Program-made: the position numbers and the translations under genes
Assembly (NCBI RefSeq): GCF_033898525.1
Contig: NZ_JAXAFJ010000001.1
Location: 1 to 64,000, forward strand
From: Flaviflagellibacter rhizophilus
Lineage (GTDB): Bacteria > Pseudomonadota > Alphaproteobacteria > Rhizobiales > Methylopilaceae
Direction: 5' to 3'
DNA length: 64,000 bases
The notes under the pieces: model-generated
What the model was told of the DNA's origin: nothing
Database searches by the model: none
Seen by the model: the letters and a program-made list of their open reading frames with translations, nothing else
In this document: piece by piece, positions 51,549 through 59,965 of the stretch
Layout of the letters: each line of letters starts with the position of its first letter
How positions within the stretch are numbered: position 1 is the first letter of the stretch

Positions 51549-52313
51549 TCAGCGGCCGCTGACACGAAGAACCCTCGTGTGCCGCTTCAACACCCGGGCT
51601 ATCAGGTAAGCCACGGTGCCCCCGGCGAAGGCAACGCCGTAATACGACCAGTCCGCCGGCCAGGACTGCCACGTGGCCTCGCCGGCGCGGACATCGTGCA
51701 CCACTTCCATGGCGCACAGGACCACAAGGACGAGGTAGAGCCCGTTGTACTCGCGGCGAAGCACCGTCCGGAGCGAGAACGGAAGGTCCGGGGCACGCCA
51801 GAGCGTGAAGTTGGGGAAGAAGGCAGGCGTACGCTCCGCCCAGACCGTGTAGGCGCCGCCGAACTTCTCGACCAGATAGGCCTCTTCCGCAGCGATGATG
51901 CGCTCGTAGTAGAGGGCAAACACCAGCGCCACGCCGAGAACGAGCCACCACACTTGCGTGCCGATGCAAAAGCCGAGGAGGACCAGGAAATTACCGAGGT
52001 AGAGCGGATTGCGCACCACGGAATAGATGCCCGAGGTGTTCAGGCTGTCCGCCCTCTGGCCATTGGTGTTGCGGCCTGATGTTCCCGCTGGAACGAAGCC
52101 GACGGTGTAGACCCTGAGCAGTGCGCCCGCGAGCGCCACGGCAATGCTGAGGCCTTCGCAGAACTCCTCGGCGCCTTTACCGAAACCCGCCTGCACCTCG
52201 TTGCCGGCCTGTGCCACGGCAAGAGCCGCAAACGGCAGCAGCAGAAAGGGCAAGGACCCTCGCCACCGGAAAAGAAAGCCGCCCTGTTCCTTGAAACGCT
52301 CGTTCAGCAGCAT
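51549..52313 (-). CDS. Isoprenylcysteine methyltransferase-like membrane methyltransferase
   Basis: About 254 residues, multi-spanning. Segments include LPFLLLPFAALAVAQA near the N-terminus and VWWLVLGVALVFALYYERI. The block between (GIYSVVRNPLYLGNFLVLLG, then YERIIAAEEAYLVEKFGGAY) is the SAM-binding signature of the ICMT/PEMT-type family. Substrate unknown; bacterial members include lipid-modifying enzymes. Start is uncertain: ATG 52313 (MLLNERFKEQGG) fits the family, but ATG 52370 overlaps the truA stop as TGATG and is also possible. Downstream of truA and probably co-transcribed. Confidence 0.8.
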   Translation of the reverse strand: MLLNERFKEQGGFLFRWRGSLPFLLLPFAALAVAQAGNEVQAGFGKGAEEFCEGLSIAVALAGALLRVYTVGFVPAGTSGRNTNGQRADSLNTSGIYSVVRNPLYLGNFLVLLGFCIGTQVWWLVLGVALVFALYYERIIAAEEAYLVEKFGGAYTVWAERTPAFFPNFTLWRAPDLPFSLRTVLRREYNGLYLVLVVLCAMEVVHDVRAGEATWQSWPADWSYYGVAFAGGTVAYLIARVLKRHTRVLRVSGR

Positions 52314-52369
52314 GACCGCCCCCACCCATGGCGGTCCTCCTCCGCCTGCAAAGCGGCAATTGCGTGGCA

Positions 52370-53113
52370 TCAGCGGGCGTAGTCCACCCCCATCAGGTAG
52401 AGCCCCTCGGGCGGGGCCAAAGCGGCGCAGCGTCGGCGGTCCCTTGCCTCGAGCGCAGCCTTCAGATCCCCGGCACGCCACTTGCCGTCGCCCACCATCT
52501 TCAGGGATCCCGTGACCGACCGGATCTGGTGGTGCAGGAACGAGCGCGCGGAAGCGCGCACCACCACCGCATGCCCTTCACGGGTCACGTCCAGCCGGTC
52601 CATGGTCTTCACCGGACTGGCTGACTGGCATTCCGCGGCGCGGAAGGTGGTGAAGTCGTGCAGGCCGACGAGATGCTGCGCCGCGTCGTGCATGGCCTCG
52701 TGGTCCAGCGCACGGGGAACCTGCCACGCGCGCTCCCGCTCCAGCGCGAGAGGCGCCCTGCGGTCGATGATGATGTAGGCATAGTGCCGGGCGATGGCCG
52801 AGAAGCGGGCGTCGAACGTCCCATCCACCATCTCGCACGCCACCACCGCTACTGGCTGCGGCCGCAAATGCGCGTTCATCGCATCGCGCACCACGTCCGG
52901 CCGCCAGTCCCGCTCTAGCTGCAGGTGCCCCACCTGCCCGCGCGCATGGACACCGGTGTCGGTGCGGCCTGCGCCGCCCACCTGAGCACGCTCGCCCGAG
53001 AAGGCGAACACGGCCTTCTCCAAAGCCTCCTGCACGGAGGGTCCGTTGTCCTGCCGCTGCCAGCCGCAGAACGGCGTGCCGTCATATTCGATCGTGAGCT
53101 TGTAGCGCGGCAC
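52370..53113 (-). CDS. truA: tRNA pseudouridine synthase A (positions 38-40)
   Basis: A 247-residue enzyme. The catalytic Asp lies in GRTDTGVHARGQVGHL. The N-terminus YKLTIEYDGTPFCGWQRQ is typical. GTG at 53113 is chosen because GGAG lies just upstream and the frame upstream of it is fmt. It follows fmt by 13 bp in the def-fmt-truA string. Confidence 0.95.
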   Translation of the reverse strand: MPRYKLTIEYDGTPFCGWQRQDNGPSVQEALEKAVFAFSGERAQVGGAGRTDTGVHARGQVGHLQLERDWRPDVVRDAMNAHLRPQPVAVVACEMVDGTFDARFSAIARHYAYIIIDRRAPLALERERAWQVPRALDHEAMHDAAQHLVGLHDFTTFRAAECQSASPVKTMDRLDVTREGHAVVVRASARSFLHHQIRSVTGSLKMVGDGKWRAGDLKAALEARDRRRCAALAPPEGLYLMGVDYAR

Positions 53114-53126
53114 GCGGCTCCTCCGT

Positions 53127-54059
53127 TTAGAGGAAGCGCGCGCCGGGCTGAAGCCGCGCCCCACGCGCGAAATCGCCGAACGCCATGGGTCCCTTGCCAG
53201 CCCGCTGCACCGTGACGAGCCGCACCGCGCCTTCGCCGCAGGCGACCCGGCCGTCACCATCGAGGAGCGTGCCGGGCTCACCCCCGGCGCTTTCAAGGCT
53301 TGTGCGAATGAGCTTGAGCCGCTCCGGCCCCTTGCCCAGATCGAGCGAACACCACGCGCCGGGGAAGGGCGAGAGGCCACGGATTTGGTTGTGGACGTCC
53401 CTTGCGGGGCGCGTCCAATCGACGGCGGTTTCCTCGTTGGTCAGCTTCTGCGCATAGACGACGCCATCTTCAGGCTGCGGCTCGGCCTCCAGTTCCCCGT
53501 CCTCGAGGCGCCGCATGGCACGGGCCATCAATGGGGCACCAAGGCGGGAGAGACGGTCGTGCAGTTCGCCTGCAGTCTCGTCCGGGCGGATGTCCACCCG
53601 CTCCGTCAGCGCCACGGCGCCGGTGTCGAGCCCCTCATCCATCTTCATGATGGCGACGCCCGTCTGCCCGTCCCCGGCCATGATGGCCCGGTTGATCGGG
53701 GCGGCGCCACGCCAGCGCGGCAACAGGGAGGCATGCAGGTTGAAGCAGCCGTCGCGGGGTGCATCCAGCACCGGCTTCGGCAGCAGCAGCCCATAGGCGA
53801 CCACCACGGCCGCATCGGCCTTGTGCGCGCGGAAGGTTTCCTGCGCGTCTCCATCCTTCAACGAGCACGGCGTCAGCACCGGCAGCCCGAACAGTTCGGC
53901 GGCCTGGTGCACGGGTGTCTTGCGCTCGGCCATGCCACGTCCCGCCGGACGCGGCGCGCGGGTATAGACCGCCTCGATGCGATGCTCCGCCTCCACCAGC
54001 GCCGCCAACGTGGGCACGGCGAAATCAGGCGTGCCCATGAAGACGAGGCGAAGGCTCAC
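53127..54059 (-). CDS. fmt: Methionyl-tRNA formyltransferase
   Basis: A 310-residue enzyme that formylates the initiator Met-tRNA. The formyl-folate site is seen as FNLHASLLPRWRGAAPINRA, and the N-terminus is RLVFMGTPDFAVPTL. It overlaps def by 4 bp; Fmt adds the formyl group that Def later removes, a conserved pairing. Confidence 0.97.
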   Translation of the reverse strand: MSLRLVFMGTPDFAVPTLAALVEAEHRIEAVYTRAPRPAGRGMAERKTPVHQAAELFGLPVLTPCSLKDGDAQETFRAHKADAAVVVAYGLLLPKPVLDAPRDGCFNLHASLLPRWRGAAPINRAIMAGDGQTGVAIMKMDEGLDTGAVALTERVDIRPDETAGELHDRLSRLGAPLMARAMRRLEDGELEAEPQPEDGVVYAQKLTNEETAVDWTRPARDVHNQIRGLSPFPGAWCSLDLGKGPERLKLIRTSLESAGGEPGTLLDGDGRVACGEGAVRLVTVQRAGKGPMAFGDFARGARLQPGARFL

Positions 54060-54646
54060 AGCTCGCCCACTTCCCGCGCGCCCTCGTGGTGTTCATCGTC
54101 CTTGGGTCCCGGCTTCGGCAGATAAGGCTTCGGTCCGCCTTCCCGCTTCGCGGTCTTTACGAAGCGCTTCCACACCATGTCTCGCTTGAGCTTGGAGATG
54201 TGGTCGATGAACAGGACGCCGTCGAGATGATCCATTTCGTGCTGGATGCACACCGCCAGCACCCCGTCAGCCTCGATCTCCTGCTCCGCTCCCGTTCGAT
54301 CCTGGAAGCGGACGCGGATCCGCTCCGGCCGCACCACATCCTCATAGACATCGGGAATGGACAGGCAGCCCTCCTGGTAGCTCGAAAGCTCCGGCGACTC
54401 CCACACGATCTGCGGGTTTATCAGCGCGATCGGCTGGGCCTCTTCCTCGCGGGACGAGACATCCACGACCGCCAGCCGCTTCATCACACCGATCTGCGGA
54501 GCGGCGAGGCCGATGCCCGGTGCGGCGTACATGGTCTCGAACATGTCGTCGATGAGCGCGCACAGCGCGTCGTCGACTGCCAGAACGGCCTCGGCCTTCT
54601 GGCGAAGCAGGGTATCGGGGATGACGTGGATCGGGCGAATGGACAT
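54056..54646 (-). CDS. def: Peptide deformylase
   Basis: A 196-residue metalloenzyme that removes formyl from new proteins. All three motifs are present: GIGLAAPQIGV (~44-54), YQEGCLSIPDVY (with the Cys ligand) and HEMDHLDGVLF (with both His ligands). The C-terminal ~25 residues are basic and variable. First gene of def-fmt-truA. A TTGACG/TATCCC pair 9-37 bp before the ATG could be its promoter, leaving almost no 5' leader. Confidence 0.97.
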   Translation of the reverse strand: MSIRPIHVIPDTLLRQKAEAVLAVDDALCALIDDMFETMYAAPGIGLAAPQIGVMKRLAVVDVSSREEEAQPIALINPQIVWESPELSSYQEGCLSIPDVYEDVVRPERIRVRFQDRTGAEQEIEADGVLAVCIQHEMDHLDGVLFIDHISKLKRDMVWKRFVKTAKREGGPKPYLPKPGPKDDEHHEGAREVGEL

Positions 54647-54734
54647 GGCCAGCCGGGATAATGGCCCAGCAGCATCCCGTCAACGCGTTCCTATTATGTT
54701 CTTGTTCAGGGAATCAGGTTAAAAACTTGCGCCG

Positions 54735-55910
54735 ATGGACGAGGTTATCTTCAGTCTTGGCGGGTTTCCCGTCACCCTTGGCGCGGCTGTGCTGGTCGGC
54801 GTGCTGTTTTCAGTTGCGCTGCTTCTCCTGCTCGTCCTGCGAACGGCCGGGCTGAACGCCGGGCGCGAGGAAGAGGCGCGGGCACAGGCGGAGCGGCAGA
54901 TGCGCACCGAGCGGCAGGTGGAGCAGATGCTCCGGTCGCAGGTCGAGATCTTCGGGCGTCTCCAGGGTGTCGGCGAGGTCCTGTCGAGCAAGCAGTCGGA
55001 ACTGGCCCGCACGGTGGCCGACAGGCTGGATGCGGTCGGCCAGCGCGTCGGCGAGAACCTGACGCTCGGCACGCAGGCGACCAATGAGCAACTCCAGAAG
55101 CTGGAGGCGCGCCTCGCGGTCATCGACGCCGCACAGCAGAACATCGGCTCCCTGTCCGAGCAGGTCACAGGGCTGAAGGCCATCCTCGCAAACAGGCCGG
55201 CGCGTGGCGCGTTCGGTCAGGGCCAGATGGAGAGCATCATCAAGGATGCCCTCCCGCCATCCGGCTACACGTTTCAGGCCACGCTTTCGACGCGCGTGCG
55301 GCCCGACTGCCTGGTTCATCTTCCCGGCGACAACCTGCCGCTCGCCATCGACGCCAAGTTTCCGCTCGAGGCCTTCGAAGAGTTGCGCAAGAGCGAGGGT
55401 CCCGAAGCCGAGGCCCGTGCGTCCGCGCGCCTGCGCTCGGACATCATCGGCCATGTGCAGGACGTCCGAAAATACCTGATCAAGAACGAGACGCAGGACG
55501 TAGCCCTGCTCTTCATCCCCTCGGAAGCGCTGTATGCGGAACTCCATGAGCGCTTCGAGGACATCGTCCATCGTGCCCACAGGGCACGGGTGCTCATCGT
55601 CTCGCCCTCATTGCTGATGCTGGCCATTCAGGTGGTTCAGGGCCTCATGCGCGATGCGGCCATGCGCGAGCAGGCCCACCTGATCCAGAAGGAGGTCGGG
55701 TGCCTGCTGGACGATGTGCGGCGGCTCAGCGACCGTGTCGGCAAGCTGAAGAGCCATATGGGATCGACCATCAAGGACCTCGACGACATCGAGACCTCCG
55801 CCGCCAAGATCGCGGCTCGGGGCCAGCGCATCGACCAGATGGACTTCGACGAGAGGCCCGCTGCGGCCGTGGCGGAGCGTTTGCCGAACCCGTTGCGGGC
55901 TGCGGAATAG
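54735..55910 (+). CDS. rmuC: DNA recombination protein RmuC homologue
   Basis: A 391-residue protein with an N-terminal membrane segment (AAVLVGVLFSVALLLLLVLRTAG), a long coiled coil (~45-140, EEARAQAERQMRTERQVEQ and onward), and the RmuC nuclease-like domain (ALPPSGYTFQATL; IDAKFPLEAFEEL; RKYLIKNETQDVALLFIPSEA). The IDAKFPLE and EF-type residues suggest a PD-(D/E)XK fold. RmuC limits DNA inversions in E. coli. It converges with the BLUF gene with no spacer. Confidence 0.94.
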   Translation: MDEVIFSLGGFPVTLGAAVLVGVLFSVALLLLLVLRTAGLNAGREEEARAQAERQMRTERQVEQMLRSQVEIFGRLQGVGEVLSSKQSELARTVADRLDAVGQRVGENLTLGTQATNEQLQKLEARLAVIDAAQQNIGSLSEQVTGLKAILANRPARGAFGQGQMESIIKDALPPSGYTFQATLSTRVRPDCLVHLPGDNLPLAIDAKFPLEAFEELRKSEGPEAEARASARLRSDIIGHVQDVRKYLIKNETQDVALLFIPSEALYAELHERFEDIVHRAHRARVLIVSPSLLMLAIQVVQGLMRDAAMREQAHLIQKEVGCLLDDVRRLSDRVGKLKSHMGSTIKDLDDIETSAAKIAARGQRIDQMDFDERPAAAVAERLPNPLRAAE

Positions 55911-56354
55911 TCAGGCGCTCCGCGTCTCGTCTTCCAGCGCAATGAGACGCATGATCTCGTAGATGCGCTCGCCTTCCAGCCGCTTCTCGTCGAAGCCGCT
56001 GCTGGCCGCGATATGTCCGAACATGGTCTCGCCATCGAGAGACCTGCCAAGAAAGGCCATGGACCAGGAGGGAAAGCCGCGCTGGTCCACCGCGTCCAGC
56101 GCAAGAACCTGAACGTCGCTGTGCCGCGGGTCGCGCTGGATACGTTCAAAGGTGCGTTCGATGGCGCTGCGCGGGCCCTCCAGCACCTGGGCGAACACCC
56201 CGCGGTTGAAGATCAGCGCGCCGGTCAGCCCGCAGGCCGCATTGTTGCGCCTCGACGCGCTGAGGATGGAGTCCACCTCGGCCTTGATGCTCTCATCAGG
56301 GCCGACAACAAGATTCCGGCTGTAGTAGACGAGCCGGCAGAGGGGTTCAGTCAT
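55911..56354 (-). CDS. Stand-alone BLUF blue-light sensor protein
   Basis: A 147-residue flavin-binding photoreceptor, mostly BLUF domain plus a ~45-residue C-terminal tail. Compared with AppA, the key flavin residues align: Tyr10 (VYYS; AppA Tyr21), Asn38 (RRNN; Asn45), Gln56 (FAQVLEG; Gln63), Trp98 and Met100 (SWSM; Trp104, Met106). So light-driven hydrogen-bond switching is expected. ATG at 56354 has GGAAGG upstream and overlaps the end of the EAL gene by 8 bp, so the two are translated together. Light input to the EAL partner is inferred from context, as in other BLUF/EAL systems. Confidence 0.93.
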   Translation of the reverse strand: MTEPLCRLVYYSRNLVVGPDESIKAEVDSILSASRRNNAACGLTGALIFNRGVFAQVLEGPRSAIERTFERIQRDPRHSDVQVLALDAVDQRGFPSWSMAFLGRSLDGETMFGHIAASSGFDEKRLEGERIYEIMRLIALEDETRSA

Positions 56355-58047
56355 TTCGCCTTCCGTGTGCCGGTAGAGCTTGGATCGCATCCTGAACCAT
56401 GCCCAGAGCAGGCGTCGTGCTGAGGAAGGGCACGATCTGGTCCGGGAAAATGGGCCGGCTGATGAGGTAGCCTTGAGCGTCGGTGCAGCCCTGCTGCGCA
56501 ATCCGCTTGAGCTGTTCCTTGGTTTCGACGCCTTCCGCGGTGGTCGTCATCCCGAGACTTTCTCCGAGGGCCGCGATGGCGCGCACGATGGCAACACCGC
56601 TGACATCCGCATCGGCGCCGCGAACGAAGGATTGGTCGATCTTGATCTTGTCGAACGGGAAGCTTCGCAGGAGGGACAGCGAAGAATAGCCGGTACCAAA
56701 ATCGTCCATTGAGACGCTGACGCCAAGAGCCCGGATCTGCTGCAGCACGGAAAGCGCGGTCTCATGGTCCCCGAGAAGCGCGCTTTCCGTGATCTCGATC
56801 TCCAGCCGATCGCCCGGCAAACCGCTCTCGGCCAAGGCCGAGATGATGGCGGGCACCAGATTCGCGTCGGCGAATTGTACCGTCGAGACATTTACGGCCA
56901 CCCGCAGATCATCAGGCCAGCGCGCCGCCTCCCGGCAGGCGTTTCGGATCACCCATTCGCCGATCTGGACGATAAGGCCGGTCTCCTCGGCCAGGCCGAT
57001 GAAATCGACAGGCGAAATCCAGCCCTGCAGGGGATGCTTCCAGCGCAGAAGGGCTTCGAAGCCGGTGACCTTGCTCGCGCCGATGTTGAACTGAGGCTGA
57101 TAAGCCAGCGAAAGCTCCCTCAGCGCCAGAGCTCTACGAAGATCCCGTTCGAGGGTGCGCCGTCGCTCCATCCCCTCGCCCAAGGCGGCATCATAGAACC
57201 TGAACGCACCGCTGCCGCTCTCACGTGCGCTATGGAGCGCCAGACCCGCGCTGCGGAGGATCGCCTCTTCGTCAGAGCCGTCACCCGGCAACACCGCGAC
57301 GCCGATGCTGACGCTGATCGTCAGGAGGTGCCCCTGCAGGAGATAGGAACGCCCGAGCAGGTCCGTGAGACGTTCCGCCAGCACCGCCGCATCAGCGGGC
57401 TGGTTCGAGGCTATCTGCAGAACGGCGAACCGGTCACCTCCGAGCCTCACCGCAACATCCTCGTCGCGCAAAGCCGACCGCAGCCGATCGGCGACCAGCC
57501 GAATCAGAGCATCTTCAAACGGTTGGCTGAACGTCTCATGCAGGGTGCGGGTCCAGTCGACCTCGATCTTGAGCACCGCCGCCGCGGGCGGTGAAGACGA
57601 CCGTCCCAGAGCCTTGCGCAGCGCGACGCCCAGGCGTTCGCGGTTCCCGAGGCCGGTCACTGCATCGGTCAACGCCGCATCCGCTGCGTGCAGTTCGTCC
57701 TCCCGGTGCATTGTGATGTCTTCAGCGCTGACGACGCGCAGATCGCCGGCGTCGACGAATTCAAGGCAGAGCACCCGGCCATCCGCCAAGACCACCTCTC
57801 GCTTGCCGTGGGTTGCCCCTTCGGCATGCGCCAGGCTCACGACGCTTCGCAACCGCTCTCCGTCGTCCGCCAGCAGCCTGTCGAATACGGGGTTGCTCAG
57901 GACGATCATGCCCTCGGTGTCGGTAACGGCCACGGCATGGCTCATGGCATCGAACGCCGTCAGTGCGAGATGACCGAAGCTTCCGTGCCGCACCGACCCG
58001 TCGACCTCACGCGGCCGGATCGTCTGGGGCTGGACTGTCGTTGGCAT
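56347..58047 (-). CDS. PAS-GGDEF-EAL protein, predicted c-di-GMP phosphodiesterase
   Basis: A 566-residue cytoplasmic protein. PAS domain ~25-110; GGDEF ~125-285, degenerate because the active-site block is GGDRF (203-207) and the metal-binding first strand reads LKIEVDW; EAL ~305-550, apparently intact with FEALLRW (330-336), NVS (386-388), EITES (418-422), DDFGTGYSS (448-456), KIDQSF (469-474) and AEGVET (504-509). It should therefore hydrolyse c-di-GMP rather than make it; the GGDEF part may bind GTP as a regulator. The following BLUF gene overlaps by 8 bp, suggesting light control in trans. Start at 58047. Confidence 0.9.
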   Translation of the reverse strand: MPTTVQPQTIRPREVDGSVRHGSFGHLALTAFDAMSHAVAVTDTEGMIVLSNPVFDRLLADDGERLRSVVSLAHAEGATHGKREVVLADGRVLCLEFVDAGDLRVVSAEDITMHREDELHAADAALTDAVTGLGNRERLGVALRKALGRSSSPPAAAVLKIEVDWTRTLHETFSQPFEDALIRLVADRLRSALRDEDVAVRLGGDRFAVLQIASNQPADAAVLAERLTDLLGRSYLLQGHLLTISVSIGVAVLPGDGSDEEAILRSAGLALHSARESGSGAFRFYDAALGEGMERRRTLERDLRRALALRELSLAYQPQFNIGASKVTGFEALLRWKHPLQGWISPVDFIGLAEETGLIVQIGEWVIRNACREAARWPDDLRVAVNVSTVQFADANLVPAIISALAESGLPGDRLEIEITESALLGDHETALSVLQQIRALGVSVSMDDFGTGYSSLSLLRSFPFDKIKIDQSFVRGADADVSGVAIVRAIAALGESLGMTTTAEGVETKEQLKRIAQQGCTDAQGYLISRPIFPDQIVPFLSTTPALGMVQDAIQALPAHGRRND

Positions 58048-58130
58048 CGGCGCTGATCACTCGGCTGTCGGCCTGCACAGTCCCCTCAATGCCGTTTCGG
58101 AACCGTGAAGGCCCGAACGTTTTCGCGCAG

Positions 58131-59867
58131 CTACCCGGATTTGTACGCTTGCGCCCGCTCGGCTGGATCGCTGTCACGCACCGGAGCTTCGGCCGAGCGA
58201 CGGGCCACGATGATGGTCAGCACGATCGCAGCGACCCCGATAAGGGTCGAGTATAGAAAAAAGGTCACGTAGCCCGCGCCGAGAGCGGCCGGCGATGTGC
58301 CGACCTGCAAGGCGCCGGCGATGTAGGATTCCGGCGTGGTCCCCGTGAAAAGACGCCTCAAGCCCGACGCCAGCCCGCCATTCTCTGCCGAGTGCGCCGC
58401 GCCCTCGATGATGCGTCCCGATTGCGAGGCGATCAGTTTTCCCGGCAGTGCGTAGAGCGACGAGAACAGCGCGTATTGCGTGGCCGTGAAGCCGCCCGAG
58501 GTCAGGCTCGACATGTAGGCAATGAGGCAGGTGCCCGAGAAGCCGCTGCAAAGATTGTCCACGCCGATGGCGAAATACAGAGCCGGCACGGAATGGCCCA
58601 TCATCGCCAGATAGATGAAGCACAGATTGGAGATGGCGCCCGCGAAGGCACCGATGACCAGCGCCCGCATGAGGCCGAGCCGGATCACCGCGAGCCCGCC
58701 GAGAAACACGCCCCCCATGGAGGCGACGACGCCGAACACCTTCCGCACCTCGGCGATCTCGGTCTTCGTGAAGCCGAGGTCGAGATAGAACGGGTTCATG
58801 ATGTTGAGCACGAAGTCCGACACGCGGTAGAGGCAGATCAGCGCCAGAATCAGAGCGGCGCTGCCGGCATAGCGGCGGAAGAAATCGGCCAAAGGCGCGC
58901 CGAAGGACGCCGACAGGAAAACGCCGGGCCGCGTCGGCCTGCCCCGCTGGGGAACGCAGGCCACGGCCAGCAATGCCAGGCCGATGACCACGGCGGATAT
59001 CTGCAGCAAGACGCTGAAGGAAGATGTGCGCCACATGCCGGCGAGGCCGAACGCATCCTCGCTGCCGACCAGCCGCGTCAGCAGCACCAAGGTTGTCGGA
59101 TCGCCACTCAGTCCGGCGCCCGCGACGAACGCACCCAGCAGGAACAAAAGGCCGCGAACCGCCCATTCCAGGGGATCCGCAAAAGGCCGCGCGGCCACGC
59201 CTTCCGTGTGTACGGGGCGCAGCACATGCTCGCGCTCGCGTGGCGCAAGGAGAACGGCCGCGATGCCGATCCCCATCAGGCCGGCCATGACGGCGTAGGA
59301 GAGGTTCCAGCTGAAGTGCTGCGCCAGTATCAGGGGCAGAGCTCCGGCCACGATCATCGCGAGCCGGTAGCCCCATTGATAGGCAGCGGCCATCACGCCC
59401 TGCTGGCGGTCTTCCGCGACCTCGATGCGCCACGCATCGATGACGATGTCCTGCGTCGCGCCCGAAAAGCCCACGAACACGGCGAACAGGGCCATCAGCC
59501 CAAGATCGGCGGCGGGATCGAGGCCCGAAATCAGCCACAGCCCGAGAATGACGGCAAACTGCGCGGACAGCATCCACGACCGCCTGTGCCCAAGCCAATC
59601 CGTGAGAAGCGGGATGCGGGCGCGGTCTACAAGCGGCGCCCAAAGAAATTTGGCGGAATAGGCCAATGTGGCCAGGCTGAAGAAGCCGATGACGCTCAGC
59701 GAGACGCCGTCATCCCTCAGCCATGCCGACAACGTGTCGAAAATCAGGAGATTTGGCAGACCCGCGGAAAAGCCGAGACCCAGCATCACGAGGGTGCGGC
59801 GCTGCAGGAAAGCGGCAATGCCGCCGTCCGCCTTTGCCGCCGCTCTATCGGTTTCCTGCTCGCTCAT
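58131..59867 (-). CDS. AmpG-like muropeptide permease (MFS)
   Basis: A 578-residue inner-membrane MFS transporter, longer than E. coli AmpG (491) through extra loops, with about 12-14 hydrophobic segments. The N-terminal block MLGLGFSAGLPNLLIFDTLSAWL and FLWAPLVDRARIPLL, and QDIVIDAWRIEV, match AmpG. AmpG imports anhydromuropeptides for cell-wall recycling and beta-lactamase induction. The start at 59867 (MSEQETDRAA) is used; an ATG 33 bp upstream is in frame. It is preceded by a terminator, so it is its own unit. Muropeptide transport is inferred from family. Confidence 0.88.
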   Translation of the reverse strand: MSEQETDRAAAKADGGIAAFLQRRTLVMLGLGFSAGLPNLLIFDTLSAWLRDDGVSLSVIGFFSLATLAYSAKFLWAPLVDRARIPLLTDWLGHRRSWMLSAQFAVILGLWLISGLDPAADLGLMALFAVFVGFSGATQDIVIDAWRIEVAEDRQQGVMAAAYQWGYRLAMIVAGALPLILAQHFSWNLSYAVMAGLMGIGIAAVLLAPREREHVLRPVHTEGVAARPFADPLEWAVRGLLFLLGAFVAGAGLSGDPTTLVLLTRLVGSEDAFGLAGMWRTSSFSVLLQISAVVIGLALLAVACVPQRGRPTRPGVFLSASFGAPLADFFRRYAGSAALILALICLYRVSDFVLNIMNPFYLDLGFTKTEIAEVRKVFGVVASMGGVFLGGLAVIRLGLMRALVIGAFAGAISNLCFIYLAMMGHSVPALYFAIGVDNLCSGFSGTCLIAYMSSLTSGGFTATQYALFSSLYALPGKLIASQSGRIIEGAAHSAENGGLASGLRRLFTGTTPESYIAGALQVGTSPAALGAGYVTFFLYSTLIGVAAIVLTIIVARRSAEAPVRDSDPAERAQAYKSG

Positions 59868-59920
59868 GCCCGCTCCATCGCCCGGGCAAAGTGACGGCAC
59901 TCTTCATGCGCCGCAAACAA

Positions 59921-59946
59921 AAAGGGCGGCCCGAAGGCCGCCCTTT
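59921..59946 (-). terminator. Terminator of the DUF1236 gene
   Basis: AAAGGGCGGCC (59921-59931) and GGCCGCCCTTT (59936-59946) flank a CGAA loop. On the minus strand a TTTTTGTTT tract follows, ending the DUF1236 transcript before the ampG-like gene. Confidence 0.92.
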
Positions 59947-59965
59947 CAAACCAGACCCGGTCTGA

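Noticed and set aside
54655..54683. Leaderless transcription of def from a TTGACG/TATCCC promoter
   Set aside because: The -10 is weak and the inferred start is a guess. I mention it only in the def entry.
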